DNA of 64,000 bases from Membranipora membranacea (lineage: Eukaryota > Bryozoa > Gymnolaemata > Cheilostomatida > Membraniporidae), in the NCBI GenBank assembly GCA_914767715.1, contig OU612068.1, positions 18,910,001-18,974,000 on the forward strand, given 5' to 3'. The notes below the pieces were generated by a model. The model had not been told where the DNA came from. It was given only the letters and a program-made list of their open reading frames with translations, and did not search any database. Positions 12,150-25,100 of this stretch are shown here, in pieces. A program made the position numbers and the translations under genes. Each line of letters opens with the position of its first letter. Position 1 is the stretch's first letter.

Positions 12150-13130
12150 TAGGGCACACAGGCTAATTGAAATATCAGCTCTTTGTTTCATTAATATTTG
12201 AGTGAACTGATTTCAATCTGATTACTATCACAGATCTACAACTGAGCTGACGGTAGCGAAGTGGTAACTTCACGCCATGTCATGCCAAGTTCACTGATTT
12301 CCCAGTGCACCTTCTTCAAGAACTGTTGTGTGATATGCTAATGTTCTGCTTATTAGTCTTTTTACAATATATTATAATACAATAACTGCAATAACATGAA
12401 GAAAAAGAAATGAGATTTCTTTTTTGGAACAAAGATCATTGTTCAAAACATCATGATAGAAAACAAAAGATGAAGAAAATATTGAAATGGAAAATACAGT
12501 TTACACAAACCATGAGAACACAGGTATGAAAAAAAGTTGTTCCCTTTGTTATGGAACAAGCTTTAAATCTATCTTTATGATTACGCTTGGTCAACTTTGA
12601 TTGTCAAATGTACTGGACTAAAAATCCGAAGAAGTACTCTAATGAGCGACGAGAAACAGCATCTAATCCCCCAAAACTAAATGGAGCTTTTTTAATTTTC
12701 TGACAACATTTATGAACTGTGTGCAAAGATGATGGCATTTGGTTTGAGCGGTAACAAAAACTGACTAAAAGCAAGAAAATCTTTACACAATAGTATCATT
12801 ATTGAGTTATTAACATAAATATGTGCTGTGCACAAATATAATATTGCTGGCATATTACAAATAGAAATGAGATTTATAGAACTGAGATTGGTATTGATAA
12901 GCCCTCGAAACAAAAATAGGAACTAAAAAAACTTAAAACCACGGTTTGTTCAAAACATGATCAAATTGTAAATAAAAGGAAATGAAATAAAAACTGGAAA
13001 TAATAGTTGGTATTGTGAAGACGAGACAACAAACATGTACAATGATAAGTAAAATCCTATCATAACACATACAGTCGAAGATCAGCAAAGTAACTACATC
13101 ATATGAATTTATTCTAGTGCTTCTGCCATT
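12150..13130. other. Shared 3' region between orphan cyclase tail and GLI stop
   Basis: This is the tail-to-tail interval of 981 bases between two stop codons. Candidate + strand AATAAA signals are at 12971-12976 and 12986-12991. The GLI polyadenylation signal candidate is AATAAA on the - strand at 13108-13113. No coding exon is evident. Confidence 0.5.
13108..13113 (-). promoter_or_regulatory. Candidate GLI polyadenylation signal
   Basis: AATAAA on the - strand, about 18 bases past the GLI stop codon. This is unusually close, so a later signal may be used instead. Confidence 0.4.
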
Positions 13131-16100
13131 CTAGTGCTGGTGTTGCATATACTTATTTTCATCAGCGAACTGTGATAGCACACTGCTCATATTATTTATA
13201 ACCATGTTACTGGCGTTGTCAACTACAATAGATAATCAACGAAAAATTGAGAAAGATGATCTAGGCATATGCCCTCTTAGAGGAAAGAACACTCTATTAG
13301 CCCTGCCCCACATGATGGAATCTATGCAAATATAGTGGTCGCTGGTTGGGGTCAAATTTAGTGAATTTACAACTAGAAAATTGTAAGTTCCGATGAAAAT
13401 TTTCTGCCTGTCGTGTAAGGCGAAGGTCAAATAGCCCAAAGCCAGTAAGCTTCATCTAAATTCCTACCTACATAATACCTACACCTGGGGGGAGACTAGA
13501 TCAAGCATGACCAGTAGAATGGGAATGATCCGACTGCGGACAAATGGACCAAAATTTTTCTAGGAGAACACTGCCGGAAAACTAAACTACAACAAATATC
13601 ATCATCTGTATACATACCTGGGGGTTGTCTTATCTGACTAACGCTGCTGAAGTTATGACTCGCATGACTATGTATCTCAGCTGCTGATATAGAACTGATA
13701 TTGTCTAGGATGTTATCGTGTAGTGGTACCTCAGTGGGATGGCTGTAGTGTACCGATGGCATTACTGTATGGGGATGAGCGGGGTGTGTGGGGTGTGTGG
13801 GGTGTGGTGGTGGGAGCTGATGGCTGGACGGTACTACCTGCGCCTGTTGATGATCTGTTGAACTAGTAACCTAATGCCAAAAAAAAAAAAAGCGATTAAT
13901 TATTATCTCAATACGACCATCATTTGAATAAATTTGAAATTGCTTTTTGTGATTGGAAGTCAAACAATCATAGGCCAAATAAGAGCCCAATGCTCAGAAT
14001 GCTTATGTCTGAAATGATTATTTCTTAAACTGAGATAATGGGCCTTTTGTGTTGACTACTCCTATATAGCAAAATTGAAACTTAAACATTCTAAAATACA
14101 GGACATCTTCCAAATTGTAGTAACATTTTACTCGAGAATGTATCAGTGGAAAATGTAAAAATCAATTTTTTAATTTCATCAGTTAGGATGTCTGCATTCT
14201 AGGGCAGCGATTACTTTGTTTATCAGGGGGGTCTTTCGATTAGAATAAGCATTGCCGTACTATACCAAGTTATCACATCACATCAAAATCGCTCTCAAAT
14301 CGCTCTCTCAGAGTGTATATAGTTCCATCACTGAGTGAGCGATCAGATTGCGATTTTTGCTGTTTCTAATTGAAAGACCCCCCTGACATGCATGCACTGT
14401 GAGGGATTTTTTAGCATAGTATTTAGGCTAACCGATAGACCTAATATAGTATATAGTATATTAAGTCTATGGGCTTACCTCACAAGGTGGTGAGATCTGT
14501 GGCTGCTGATTGGCTGTAATCTGCTGATGATGAATTTCTGGCTGATAGTGTATATGCTGGGCATTATAATGTGTAGGAAGAGCTGGCCCCGATCCGCCTG
14601 TTCTTACCTACAGCAAAGGAAGAGCACAAAGATGTGTACTGACATAAATCTGACAAAGTGTTTAACATTTGATTTCTTTTACATGAAGTTTTTGATAGAC
14701 AACAATTTTTATCTATATTAAGCTTGACTAAATGTAAATGGCGCAGTTATGTCCATAAACGAAAATAGCTTCTATTTCATAACCACCTTCAAGGAAACCT
14801 TGATGGAACGGCAGTGAAATTGTATTCCTTTTAATATTGCTGTTGGTGTGATACCATGACGCCCACCCACATCTATGGAACTGCCCTGTATTCATAGGAA
14901 AAACAGTCAACAGTAGTGCACGCACATATGGGCCTTTCAATTTTTTGAGCCTCATGGTTTGGTTTCCAAAAACATCAACGGGAAAAATGTTATCGGCAAC
15001 TTTTAATTCATATTAGAATAATTGATGTCTGAGGCTGCATTAAAACTCAATACTAAAATATTTTTCTCTGCTGTCAAATACATGTTATGTATAATGTTCT
15101 GGTAATCATATCTGTGGTATTTGGCACCTCTAGTAAGCCATGTTGATGAGGAAGTGGAGCAACTCCGTTAGTTTGTGGTGGTGGCGGAGGCATCAGACAT
15201 TGTTGATTACATCTTGCATTGGCGTGATGATATATCGAATTCTGCTGGTGATGAGATGCAGTGTCCGGACAAACTACAGAAGCTTGGTACCCGGGAGGTG
15301 CACTACAGCCAGAGTAGCATGGATGGCAATGTGAATCATTTGAGTATCCCTGCATAAATAGAACAACATCAACTATACTGATATTTAGTGAATAAGGCAT
15401 GATATTCAAAATAAAAACGAATCAACCCTCGGCGGGACTCGAACCCGCAATCCCCTGCTTAGGAGGCAGATGCCTTATCCATTAGGCCACGAAGGCTTGT
15501 TGATGCATTGTGGATTAAACTAATATAAATCAGTACGCATAGTTTTTGCTTAACCAATCAGCATTCTAGTATGCGCACTAATCAATCACGTGTTTAGGTC
15601 ATTAGTTTTCCCGCACGGTTTTCATTCTTATAAAAAGTGGGCAATTGAGAGTTCTCATAAGGAAGATAAAATAACACTGTATTATTTTGTGGTTGTCACA
15701 GGATTATTTTGTTGACCCATTTTTGCAAGATCCCATCATTCAGTGCCAACTAAATGGAAAAGAAATTAACAGTGTATCATTATTCATTATTCATTGTATC
15801 ATATATCAATTATGTTACCAGATAAAGCAGAAGCAGGGCCCTTTTAATCTGAATAAGCCAAATCATAGCAATCACTTCGCTAAATATCCTCACACATTTC
15901 CAAAGCGCTCACTTAGCAAGAATATATTTATCTAGCAGGGAGTTCAGGGCACGGAACCATCAGCAGGATAAACTCACTCAGCAAGATGCGATCAAAGATT
16001 GATTTATGCAGTTTGTAATTGAAAGACTTTTACTGACACTTAAAACAAAGACAAGATCAGTCTTTGTTTCTTGCGGAGGCGCATGGAGTTCTTGAAATTT

Positions 16101-19100
16101 CATATGATGATTTTCATTGTCACGGGTACTTACATTCAGATTCCGAGTATCACATGGAGTATGAGGATTCGCTGCAAAGTGGTTCTGGTAATTGTGCCCA
16201 GCCATGTAAGGCGGGGGAGGTCGAGATCCAAAAGCGCTATTTACTGGTGGTGCTCCTTGATTAAAATTTCTTCAAAGAATTAAAAGGATCAACTTTTTTT
16301 ACAGATATCACTGAAATTATGATGATAAATAATATACAAAGGGATAATTTCTGCAGTTCACATGCTCAAATATCCAAAAAATTCAAAGATTAATAAATAC
16401 TCAAAGATGAATTGAATCAATGGACCATTCATCAGTAGTAATTGGCAGTTGTATAAAGGCCACACAACAGGAATTAACCATTGATATTTATCTCAAAGAC
16501 TTACTGTGTGTCACCATATCCGTTTATATGATTTATGGAAGTTGTCTGTTGAACCCACTCATCCACAGCGTTTGTGACGCGGGGAGTTGTGTTGCCCAGT
16601 TGTTGATGCTCAGCCTGCTGTTTCTGCTGTATCAGAAACTGTTTCATGTCATCCGGAATTATAACGTCTTCGTTATCCTCGATCATTTTCATTTCTAGGT
16701 TGGCTTCAAAGTCCTGTGGGGCATCATACCCTAAAATTGAAAATGAGTGATTATTTGTTGGTCTCGAATGTTGCGCATCTACTGTCATATTTTTATTACA
16801 ATTCGGGATCAATTAACGCCTGCAAATAAAGCCACTAACCGTTTATGATCGACTATTTGTTGATCCAAAATTATGCACTATTGTCATATTATTGTATTAC
16901 TTTTTTTGGGATCAATTAACGCCTGCAGCCAAAGCCACTAACCGTTAGTAGCCATAGAGCTTTGTGAGCTCTGGAAAGTCTCCTGACTGTAGTAATGTTT
17001 TGCTCTTAGAGGTTTGTTATTATTCACAGTTTGTATACCAGGTAAAGGCTTCATGGCATTCAGACTATAAAACCTACAACAAGAAAAATCAGGCACAGTT
17101 GCAATGCAATTGATAACTATTAGATACTAGAGCAAACTTGTTTTCCGAGGCTTTGAGTACTATCGGTACATGTGCCTGTTCTCTGATAATACAATATTGT
17201 TGTGTTATCCCCCATTGAAGACAAGACAATAATGCAACATTTCGTTTATGACTTGAGGAATTTGCAACAATCTGGCCAAGAAATTAAGAAATATTTGGCG
17301 ATTAATAACACCAATTTAAAAAGAGAGAGTATGAGTAGATAGGACTATAAAACCATATGATCCAAGAGAATCACCTTATTCTGATGCCTTACTTGATAAA
17401 AGCTAGAGTATTTCCACTTACATATCAAGCACATCAAGCAATCATTACAAAGATCAAAGGGAGGCCACTTAAAATATTATTTAATCATAGCGCTCATTAT
17501 TAAACAACAAAACCTTAGGGCAGACATGGTGGCATTAGATGACACATTCCAAGATAGGAATGTCAGTTATCTTCAGTCAAACTAAAATTAAAAAACTCGG
17601 ATACGTGAAGAGCGCACCAAACTTCATTCTGCTAATGATTGTCCCAACCGTATAAATGTTAATAGTCGACAACTTCACTAAGCAACCAATGTCGAGCAAA
17701 CCCTGCAAAGTCTCAAGCTCATGTTTTGTAAAGTTATACATGAAATATTAACAGCAGAGGATTGTAAGTAATACAAAAAAAGTTGTACCTGTGTTGAAGT
17801 TTTTTGAGCTCGTTAAAGTTTGGGTCTACGCATCTGACAGGATCTGAAGCCCGTCTCCTCTCATACTGAGGGTACTCATGTGGTAAGGGTGTATGTGCGG
17901 GTGTAGCAGTCCGCCACCCTTCCCGATCACCAAGTCTGCAGCCAAAATCCCCACCTCTACCAAACCTATCTCTCCTTGTGGACGGACTTTGTAAGTTCAT
18001 AGACTGTGATTGTACATAGAGGTTGGGCTGGCTACCCAAGCGTGCCTTCTCCATACGCTCAGTCATGGAGTGCAGCTAGAAAACAGAAATTTCATGTTAA
18101 CCAGATATCAGTAGAACAGATGAGATCATCTTAACATTGAACCCAATTCAAATGTCTACGGTAACTGGAACAAACTGAAGGAAAGCTTAGAGATTTAAAC
18201 CAATCAATTTTGGTTCTTTTAAATATTTAGGATGTAGGATAACCTTAGTTGATGAAGGTGGAAATACAAACAGAACAACAGACAATATTGAGCAGCACAA
18301 CATCAATGTGAAACCATCACATTACCTTGTTGTAGCGATGTACGAAAAGAGAAGCAGCTCTTGGTTATAAGCAGGTTAGATAGAAGCAAAGCATGATTAG
18401 TATCCCATCACCAAACGTGAAGTTACAGCGAACATGAAATGATAACTTTATTCTGTGATTTAATCTGTGAAAATGTGCTTGTAATGCATTTGTGTCAACT
18501 AATCAACTAACAATTCTTTTGGTAACTGGCTGTAGTTGAACCCAGAAGGGTTAACTTCAATCTGACTAGCCAGGCTCAGCCTTGAATTTGCCACATGTTG
18601 TTACTACGTCATAGCTCAAGTTGAAACAAACAGGACATTGATGCAACTTTTCAACATCATTCCTTGATAGACACAAAACGAAACCCAAACCCTGACGACT
18701 CCCAACATATAAACCCACACCATGCTCTTTTGCATATGCATAGCTTACAACCTTAGTTCCCAACAAAACTTACTGCTCTGACTATATAAACCATCAACAA
18801 TATTCATTTCATTTCTCAGAACGTACCAACATAAATAAATAATCATTCGGTCAATAATAACAAAAACCTTTAAAACTGCATAACTGGTAGCCTAACCTTA
18901 TAAAAGGCTGCGTCAAGCCTCAATTTAAGGGAAGGCAAAAACCTAACTACATGTTAAATAAAGAACATTATTGCAAAAGCTATATTACAGTACAGATAGA
19001 GAGAGAGGAGGGGGGAGGCAGAGATGTCCTTCTCAAACAACCATCTTGCAGTGCTGTAGCTAGTAGTGCCATGAAGGTAAAATACTTTGATTTAAGCAGA

Positions 19101-22100
19101 ATTTATGTACAGTATTTTGATGAACTGAAATAAAAGTTAAAGCGAGGCATTTTACTAGGGCTTAGATCATATACCTCCTGCATGCTCTGATCGGGTAGGT
19201 TTCCTGTCATGTCGTATTCGTATGGTGAGTTAATAATGCTCAGTCTGGCTGAGTTCTGTGATGCTTCACTTGAGCGCCTACTGGAGAATCTACAAAATAT
19301 CAAATAGATAGTTATCCCATGATGCAATTTTGGCAGGGTGGCCGTCTCATTTCAGAATAATTAATTTGTAATCAACAATTTGTAATATCTGATCTCAATA
19401 GTGGTGAATTTAGTTGCCTTTCATTATATCACGTTGGTCAAAATCAGAACAGTGTCCACAAATTTTAAAATTATTGTTGCTTTAAGGGAGTTGCCCCTCC
19501 ACAAACTTAGGGTCATATTGCTATGTCTGGGTTTCCTTTTCATCATTCTGCGCATGCTCAGCTCTGGGCATGAGCTGATCTCTGCAAAATTGAGCCTCGG
19601 AATTCCGAAGCCATCTGATTGGCTACCTGCTCTGGTGGCACACTCACAAATGGGTGCGGAATTGTTAGAAAGAGTTATCTTCTATTGTCACTATTAGCTA
19701 AAGTTGACTGGCAATTTATGCAGGGGGTGTCCTATCTCCCCAGACCAAAATTGTAATTAGAACCCAGACTAAACTCATTGTTCTTGCACATGCGCAAATT
19801 CAAGTCACGCATGATACATACTTAGCCTTACGACATTCTCTTTGTGGTAATGATAGCCTAGTTTATCAGTGATCTACATGCCCAGTCAGATCACGAGAGT
19901 CAGTATGCCTTTTCATTAGATCTCATTGTACTACTTAATTTACCTGCTGTTGAACATAGCAGGGCTGGCGTCAGATCGCAAGCTGCTCATATAAGAGCTG
20001 AGGGTGCTTGTATTGCTGTCACGTCTTGGTCCGACTATATTTCCATTAACAGATTCCACTAAAATCAAAAGGATAAGTGATACAAATTGTACAATTGTGA
20101 CAATTTACGAGCTTCAAACAGAAAGAGTATACAGCTGTTTGGTCCCTCTTAGTCATCCAGATCAAGTTATGCCGCTGTTTCATGTACGGCCACAGCATTG
20201 CCTAATTGAGTTATATAGTATCAATGCTGTGTGTGATCACTTTCAGCTATGACATTAACGGCGCCTATTCAGTTTTCGATCAAAGATAGCTTCAATTTTA
20301 TCGAAACAACTTCAAGTGTATCATCGCTGAAGCAGCACAAATCGGATGTACCAGGGATCGAACACAGCGCAGGCAGTCTCCAGTTTCCTGCCCCCACCAT
20401 AGAATCAAACACACCGTCAAATTAACAAGAAATCAAAATCACTCGATCGAAAAATCATTCTGTTCAATTTTGAAGAGCACATCAATTACGCACCCCCTTT
20501 CATCATGATGACATTAAAAGCAATTTTGGACATTTTATGTGTGGCATGAAAGCTATCAATTGTTTTAGGTTCGTCATGGTTGGTCTAAGTATTTTTGATT
20601 TTGAGCGACACTTGAAATTATGGAATGAGAACATAAGAAATCAAAAGGTAATCCAACACTTTTCATTCCAAGATCATAATAGACATCAAGTAAAATTTAG
20701 CCTTTCTGATGAATTCTAAGAGGTATTTTTACTGAGCAACTAACCATTTATTTCCGGTAGTTTTCTTCCCTTTAAAGCCTGTCTGGAATGCTCTCTGAAC
20801 GACTGATCTTTAAGTTTATTTCTCTGAACACCTGTTAGAAAAAAAAGTAAAAAACGGTCTAATTCTTGATAACTAACCCAGTCAGAACTGAATAATCCCC
20901 TCTAAGTCGTCGAAGTATCGCTAAAATACCTTCAATTGAAACAACAGTGGAACTTTTCTAATGACCAGCTCATTAATTCTAAACAACACTGGCTACCTTT
21001 TGAGGCGCCAACATCATTGAGAAATCATACACTAAAGAGGACGCCAAATGATAATCTTAATCATCTCACTATAAAAGGTACGGCACGATATTATTAGCCT
21101 TGCTGCGCGGAGGTATTCCCTTACAGAAATCACAGCCTGGTCGAAATTAACACCTCTCAGATTTGCAATACCAAAATCTCCAATGAAGCTCAGGTATGAT
21201 GACCTTTAAACAAGAATTTCGACAGACTTACAAGGACAGATGTAATCAAATCAAGTGAACTTACCTAGCACATTGGGTAATGAGGGCAGGTACGCCAATG
21301 AGGCAGACTTTCCAGACAGCTTAGACTTCAAGTTTCGGTTGGGGTTAGCTTGTATTGTCCTTCTAACAATGAGACTTTCTCCATTGGGCTACAACAGAGG
21401 GAAATAAATTGTTCTTTGTAAAAATAAAGTCAACGAATGCCAAGTGCAAAAAATATCCACTGAGCAAATGTCACTGACAGATGGATGGTCATTCAGAAAC
21501 ATAAAACATGACATCTGAGGACGTAAACATCAAAATAAGAAAGAAGGCATTCAGAGTGATTTTAGAGTAGAAAATACTTCAAAACAATTATTAATTATTA
21601 CCTCCCCTGCCTGTAGAGGCACCTCACTGCTTTCCTCATCATCGACCACAGATATCTCCTCGTGTAGAGTGTTCAGTACATTAGAATTTAGATTGACATC
21701 AGTACTGAACTCCTTCATAACATTGATTTCTACGTCGATATCACTCTGTGGTGAGGAATCCTGATCGTAAGAAGGTCTGCTCTCCTTGAATTAGAAAATA
21801 AAGAAAGATAGTTTTTTCCAACAGCAAAACTGGAGGTTGAGCCAAATTTGATTGATTAATGTACTGAATAAATTTCGAAAAAGTTATCTTGTGTTGTAGT
21901 ATACCTTATTGTTTCTGTCGCTTGCTCCAAGTCCAGTGACTGTAAGACAATCTTTTACAGCTCTGGATTTCTCTCCTTCCAACGCACTATCTGCACCAGA
22001 ATTGGCTTTATTTGTCCGACAACCGGGCGTGTCCAATCCTTTGTGTTTTTTGCGAGCGTAAAACTCGGCACCGTGAACTGTTTTCACATGCTTCCTCAGA

Positions 22101-25100
22101 GAACTGGGATCTGTGTACCGCTTGCTACACCCATCAATTTCACATGCATATGGTTTCTGTTAGAAAAGGGAAAAAAAACAGAACATAAACACATCAATTC
22201 TCTTCGTAATGCGCTGGAAAATAATTATCTCAATAGATAATTTGAGTTATGTTGAACTTGTGTATCAAGATCGTCTATGGAAAAGCTATTAGAGCGATGC
22301 TACGATAAGATCAGAAATTTGGTGTCACAATATTGATAGTAAACGCTGATATTGGGGAATCCCATGAATTAAATCAGAGGTGAGATGGGAACTTGAGTCT
22401 ATTTGTTGCAAAAGTGTGAAAACCAACCTGCGTTTCACCAGGGCAGCATTGCATGTAATTGAGAAACCGCGCTAGCAGTTGCATTATGGAAAAGCATGAT
22501 TTTATCGCAGTGATTTTCTTCTTGCCCAAGTGAGAAAACCCATATGCATTTTTCCAGGGTGCCAAGGCAAACAAATATTGTTTCTACATAAGTAGTTGCT
22601 AAAGTGTGAAACACCACCAGCTATTAACCAGGGATGCATAGGAGGATTACACATAGGGCGATAGTGATCAAGAAGGCCAGACATCGCCACCGAAAGTGAT
22701 TAAGAAGGTTTCAAGGTGTGTTTTCGAGCACCAAAGTGGTTAAGAAGTGATATTAAGATGGTTTCAAGGTGTGTTTTCGAGCACCAAAGTGTTGAAAGTC
22801 CTTGTTTTAAATCGCCCTATTGTGAGAACTTATTGCTTCATGTGTCCTCTTAATTACCTGTGACCTTAAATCAGCCTTGTGACTCATATGAAAACCTTAC
22901 TTGAAGGCGCTATGATCTCTTGCGATATTTACCAACATTTAAATAAAATCCCTATGTTTGATCTTTAGAACTCACTTCATTTGAGTGGGTTCTGTTTTGA
23001 TGTTTGGCTCGATCTGATGCATTACTGAATGCTTTCTGGCAGCCCGGAAATTCACATAAGTAAGGCCTCTCCCCTGTATGCGATCTCATATGTGTCTTGA
23101 GATTCTCCAATCGAGAATAGGCTTTGTTGCAACCTGGAAACCCCTGTAATTAAAAAATTATTCTAAAATAAGGAGCACTTGACAGTTGGATTTAAAGGTT
23201 TATAAAGATACTCACAACTATAAATATAGCTTCTTTTTTGCGCTATACAATTGTTGCATTAAAATAATCTTGAGATTTTTTGTAAGCATTATGTCATTGC
23301 TCTGTCTAAAAATATCATCAAACATCTTAATTACTTTAAAAAATTCTTCAAGTGCTTCAAACACTAATTAAGTTTGACCATCAATGCCACGGGTATATGA
23401 ATTTATGAATTTTAAGGGCTCAGCAGGGCCAAAGGTTGCTGCGAGTATGTCATCTGTGCAAGCTATTCAGACAGACATTATTTTAATCTGTGGTAACATT
23501 GTGAATAACTTATCATCAGCATACCAATCAAGTTGCAGTATCTATTCGAGTTGAACAATTTTTTGCAGAAAGAAGAAAAACACCATTCTGCCATCCACCA
23601 TTCCAATGACAGTCATCGCTATGACTGTCAGGCAAAAAATGTAAAATACATTTTTGAGGAGAAGGAACTTACCTGACATTTGTGCGGTTTTTCACCCGTG
23701 TGTCTTCTCATATGTACGACCAACATATACTGAGCTTTGAATGGTTTTTCTTGGCGACAGCAATCCTTCCAGCGGCAGATGAAGGACTTTCTGTTACAGC
23801 TAATATGGTCATGATTCACATGCTAAAAATAATCAAAAACTCATCGATCATAGGTTTGCCCATAAAAACCTGATAGAATATTTTTCGATAAGTTTTCGAC
23901 TGAAGACTTCAACATCGCTCAATTTTTCACCATTGAACACAAAAATTCTTCAGGAATTTAATGATGTCAGAGGAACAAAATTAGGTTTTCCACTTCCCAA
24001 AATAAACTTAGACTGAAGTAAGATTGACTAGTTTTAAACTGTGGTCGAGTTGAAACAATGTTTTCTAACTATGTTGCTGGAACAATTTAAAAGTTAATTC
24101 AACTTTTGCACTGAGCAGTCTCACCACATAGCTTATTTCAATTAAATAAAGATCTGACCCTTTTTAAAACTAATTTAAACACACTTTAAATCACTACTCC
24201 AGCATTATTGTAGCCTATGTAGTAAGTATGGTGTATCGTTTAATTCAAATGGACATCGTCAGTTAGCTTACATGGCCAAGCTCGTAGTATGTGTGTATAT
24301 TGCTTGGTAATTTCCATAATGTACTTTCATAATATAGATTGGCAAGGTTGCGATCTGTTGTTGTTGGATGCATTTGTGATAAAAGTCGCATGACTGCTAT
24401 AAAATAGTTTTGGGAATTTTTTGATAAATGTGGAGGAATTATCTTTTGTTTTAAATCCCTCTTTGATCTCTGATTTTCGATAAATTTTCCCATAACTCAC
24501 CTTGACCAGGTCATCATGGAGTCTGTAGTTTTCAGAGCAGTTCTCCCATCGACAAACTGTCTCTTTAAAGTCCTGTATCTCATCATCCGCTTCAAGTTTT
24601 GCTATAATGCAAAAAAGACTACGGTTAAAAGTTCAGCTTCTACTACAGTATAAAATTTACAGATTTTTTCTCAGGGAGTCGGTGAATTTCTGGAGCTTCA
24701 ATTCAGTTACCAGGGCAAGTGGTGTGGCCTGTAGGTTTACAGCAAGTAAGGCAAAAAATAGACAAATAGGTGGGAGTGCAATGACATTATCATGTTGCAA
24801 GTGACTTAATATCTTGGCCAATGACGTGAGAAAGCAAAAAAGAAACTGAGGTCAGTAAAGTAGAGTGAATAATGTAATTCTCGAAGACAGATGAGCGGAA
24901 ATTGCAATGATATCGCCTAAGGTACAAGGCGCCAATTTGTTACAAAATTGTAGCAAAAACGGACGAAAATGACACACAAAAGCTGCTGATTGATCCATTG
25001 TTATCGTTACTTACGTTGAATATTTTTGGCTTCAGATCTGAGGTGGTCATCTAAATGAGGTACAGTGGAGCTTACTATAGCACTTCCATCACTAATGTCA

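Larger units (their letters stand above)
8189..15428 (+). repeat. Tandem duplication unit, right copy
   Basis: This is the second copy of the 7.2 kb unit. Its cyclase exons are orphaned from any upstream cyclase exons, while its GLI exons continue the complete GLI gene to the right. The shared sequence ends inside the tRNA-Arg gene at 15424-15496. Coding differences from the left copy are few: one amino-acid change and three silent changes in the cyclase exons, three amino-acid changes and three silent changes in the GLI exons. None breaks a frame. Confidence 0.95.

Noticed and set aside
16505-16505. Alternative GLI exon 19 donor at GGATATG/gtgaca with acceptor near 16256
   Set aside because: It would keep phase, but the donor is weak. 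The strong gtaagt donor with the acceptor at 16269 also keeps phase and is preferred.
16897-16942. Second copy of exon 18 end as a separate GLI mini-exon
   Set aside because: Only a few exon bases are duplicated and no acceptor precedes them. It is a donor-site repeat, not an exon.
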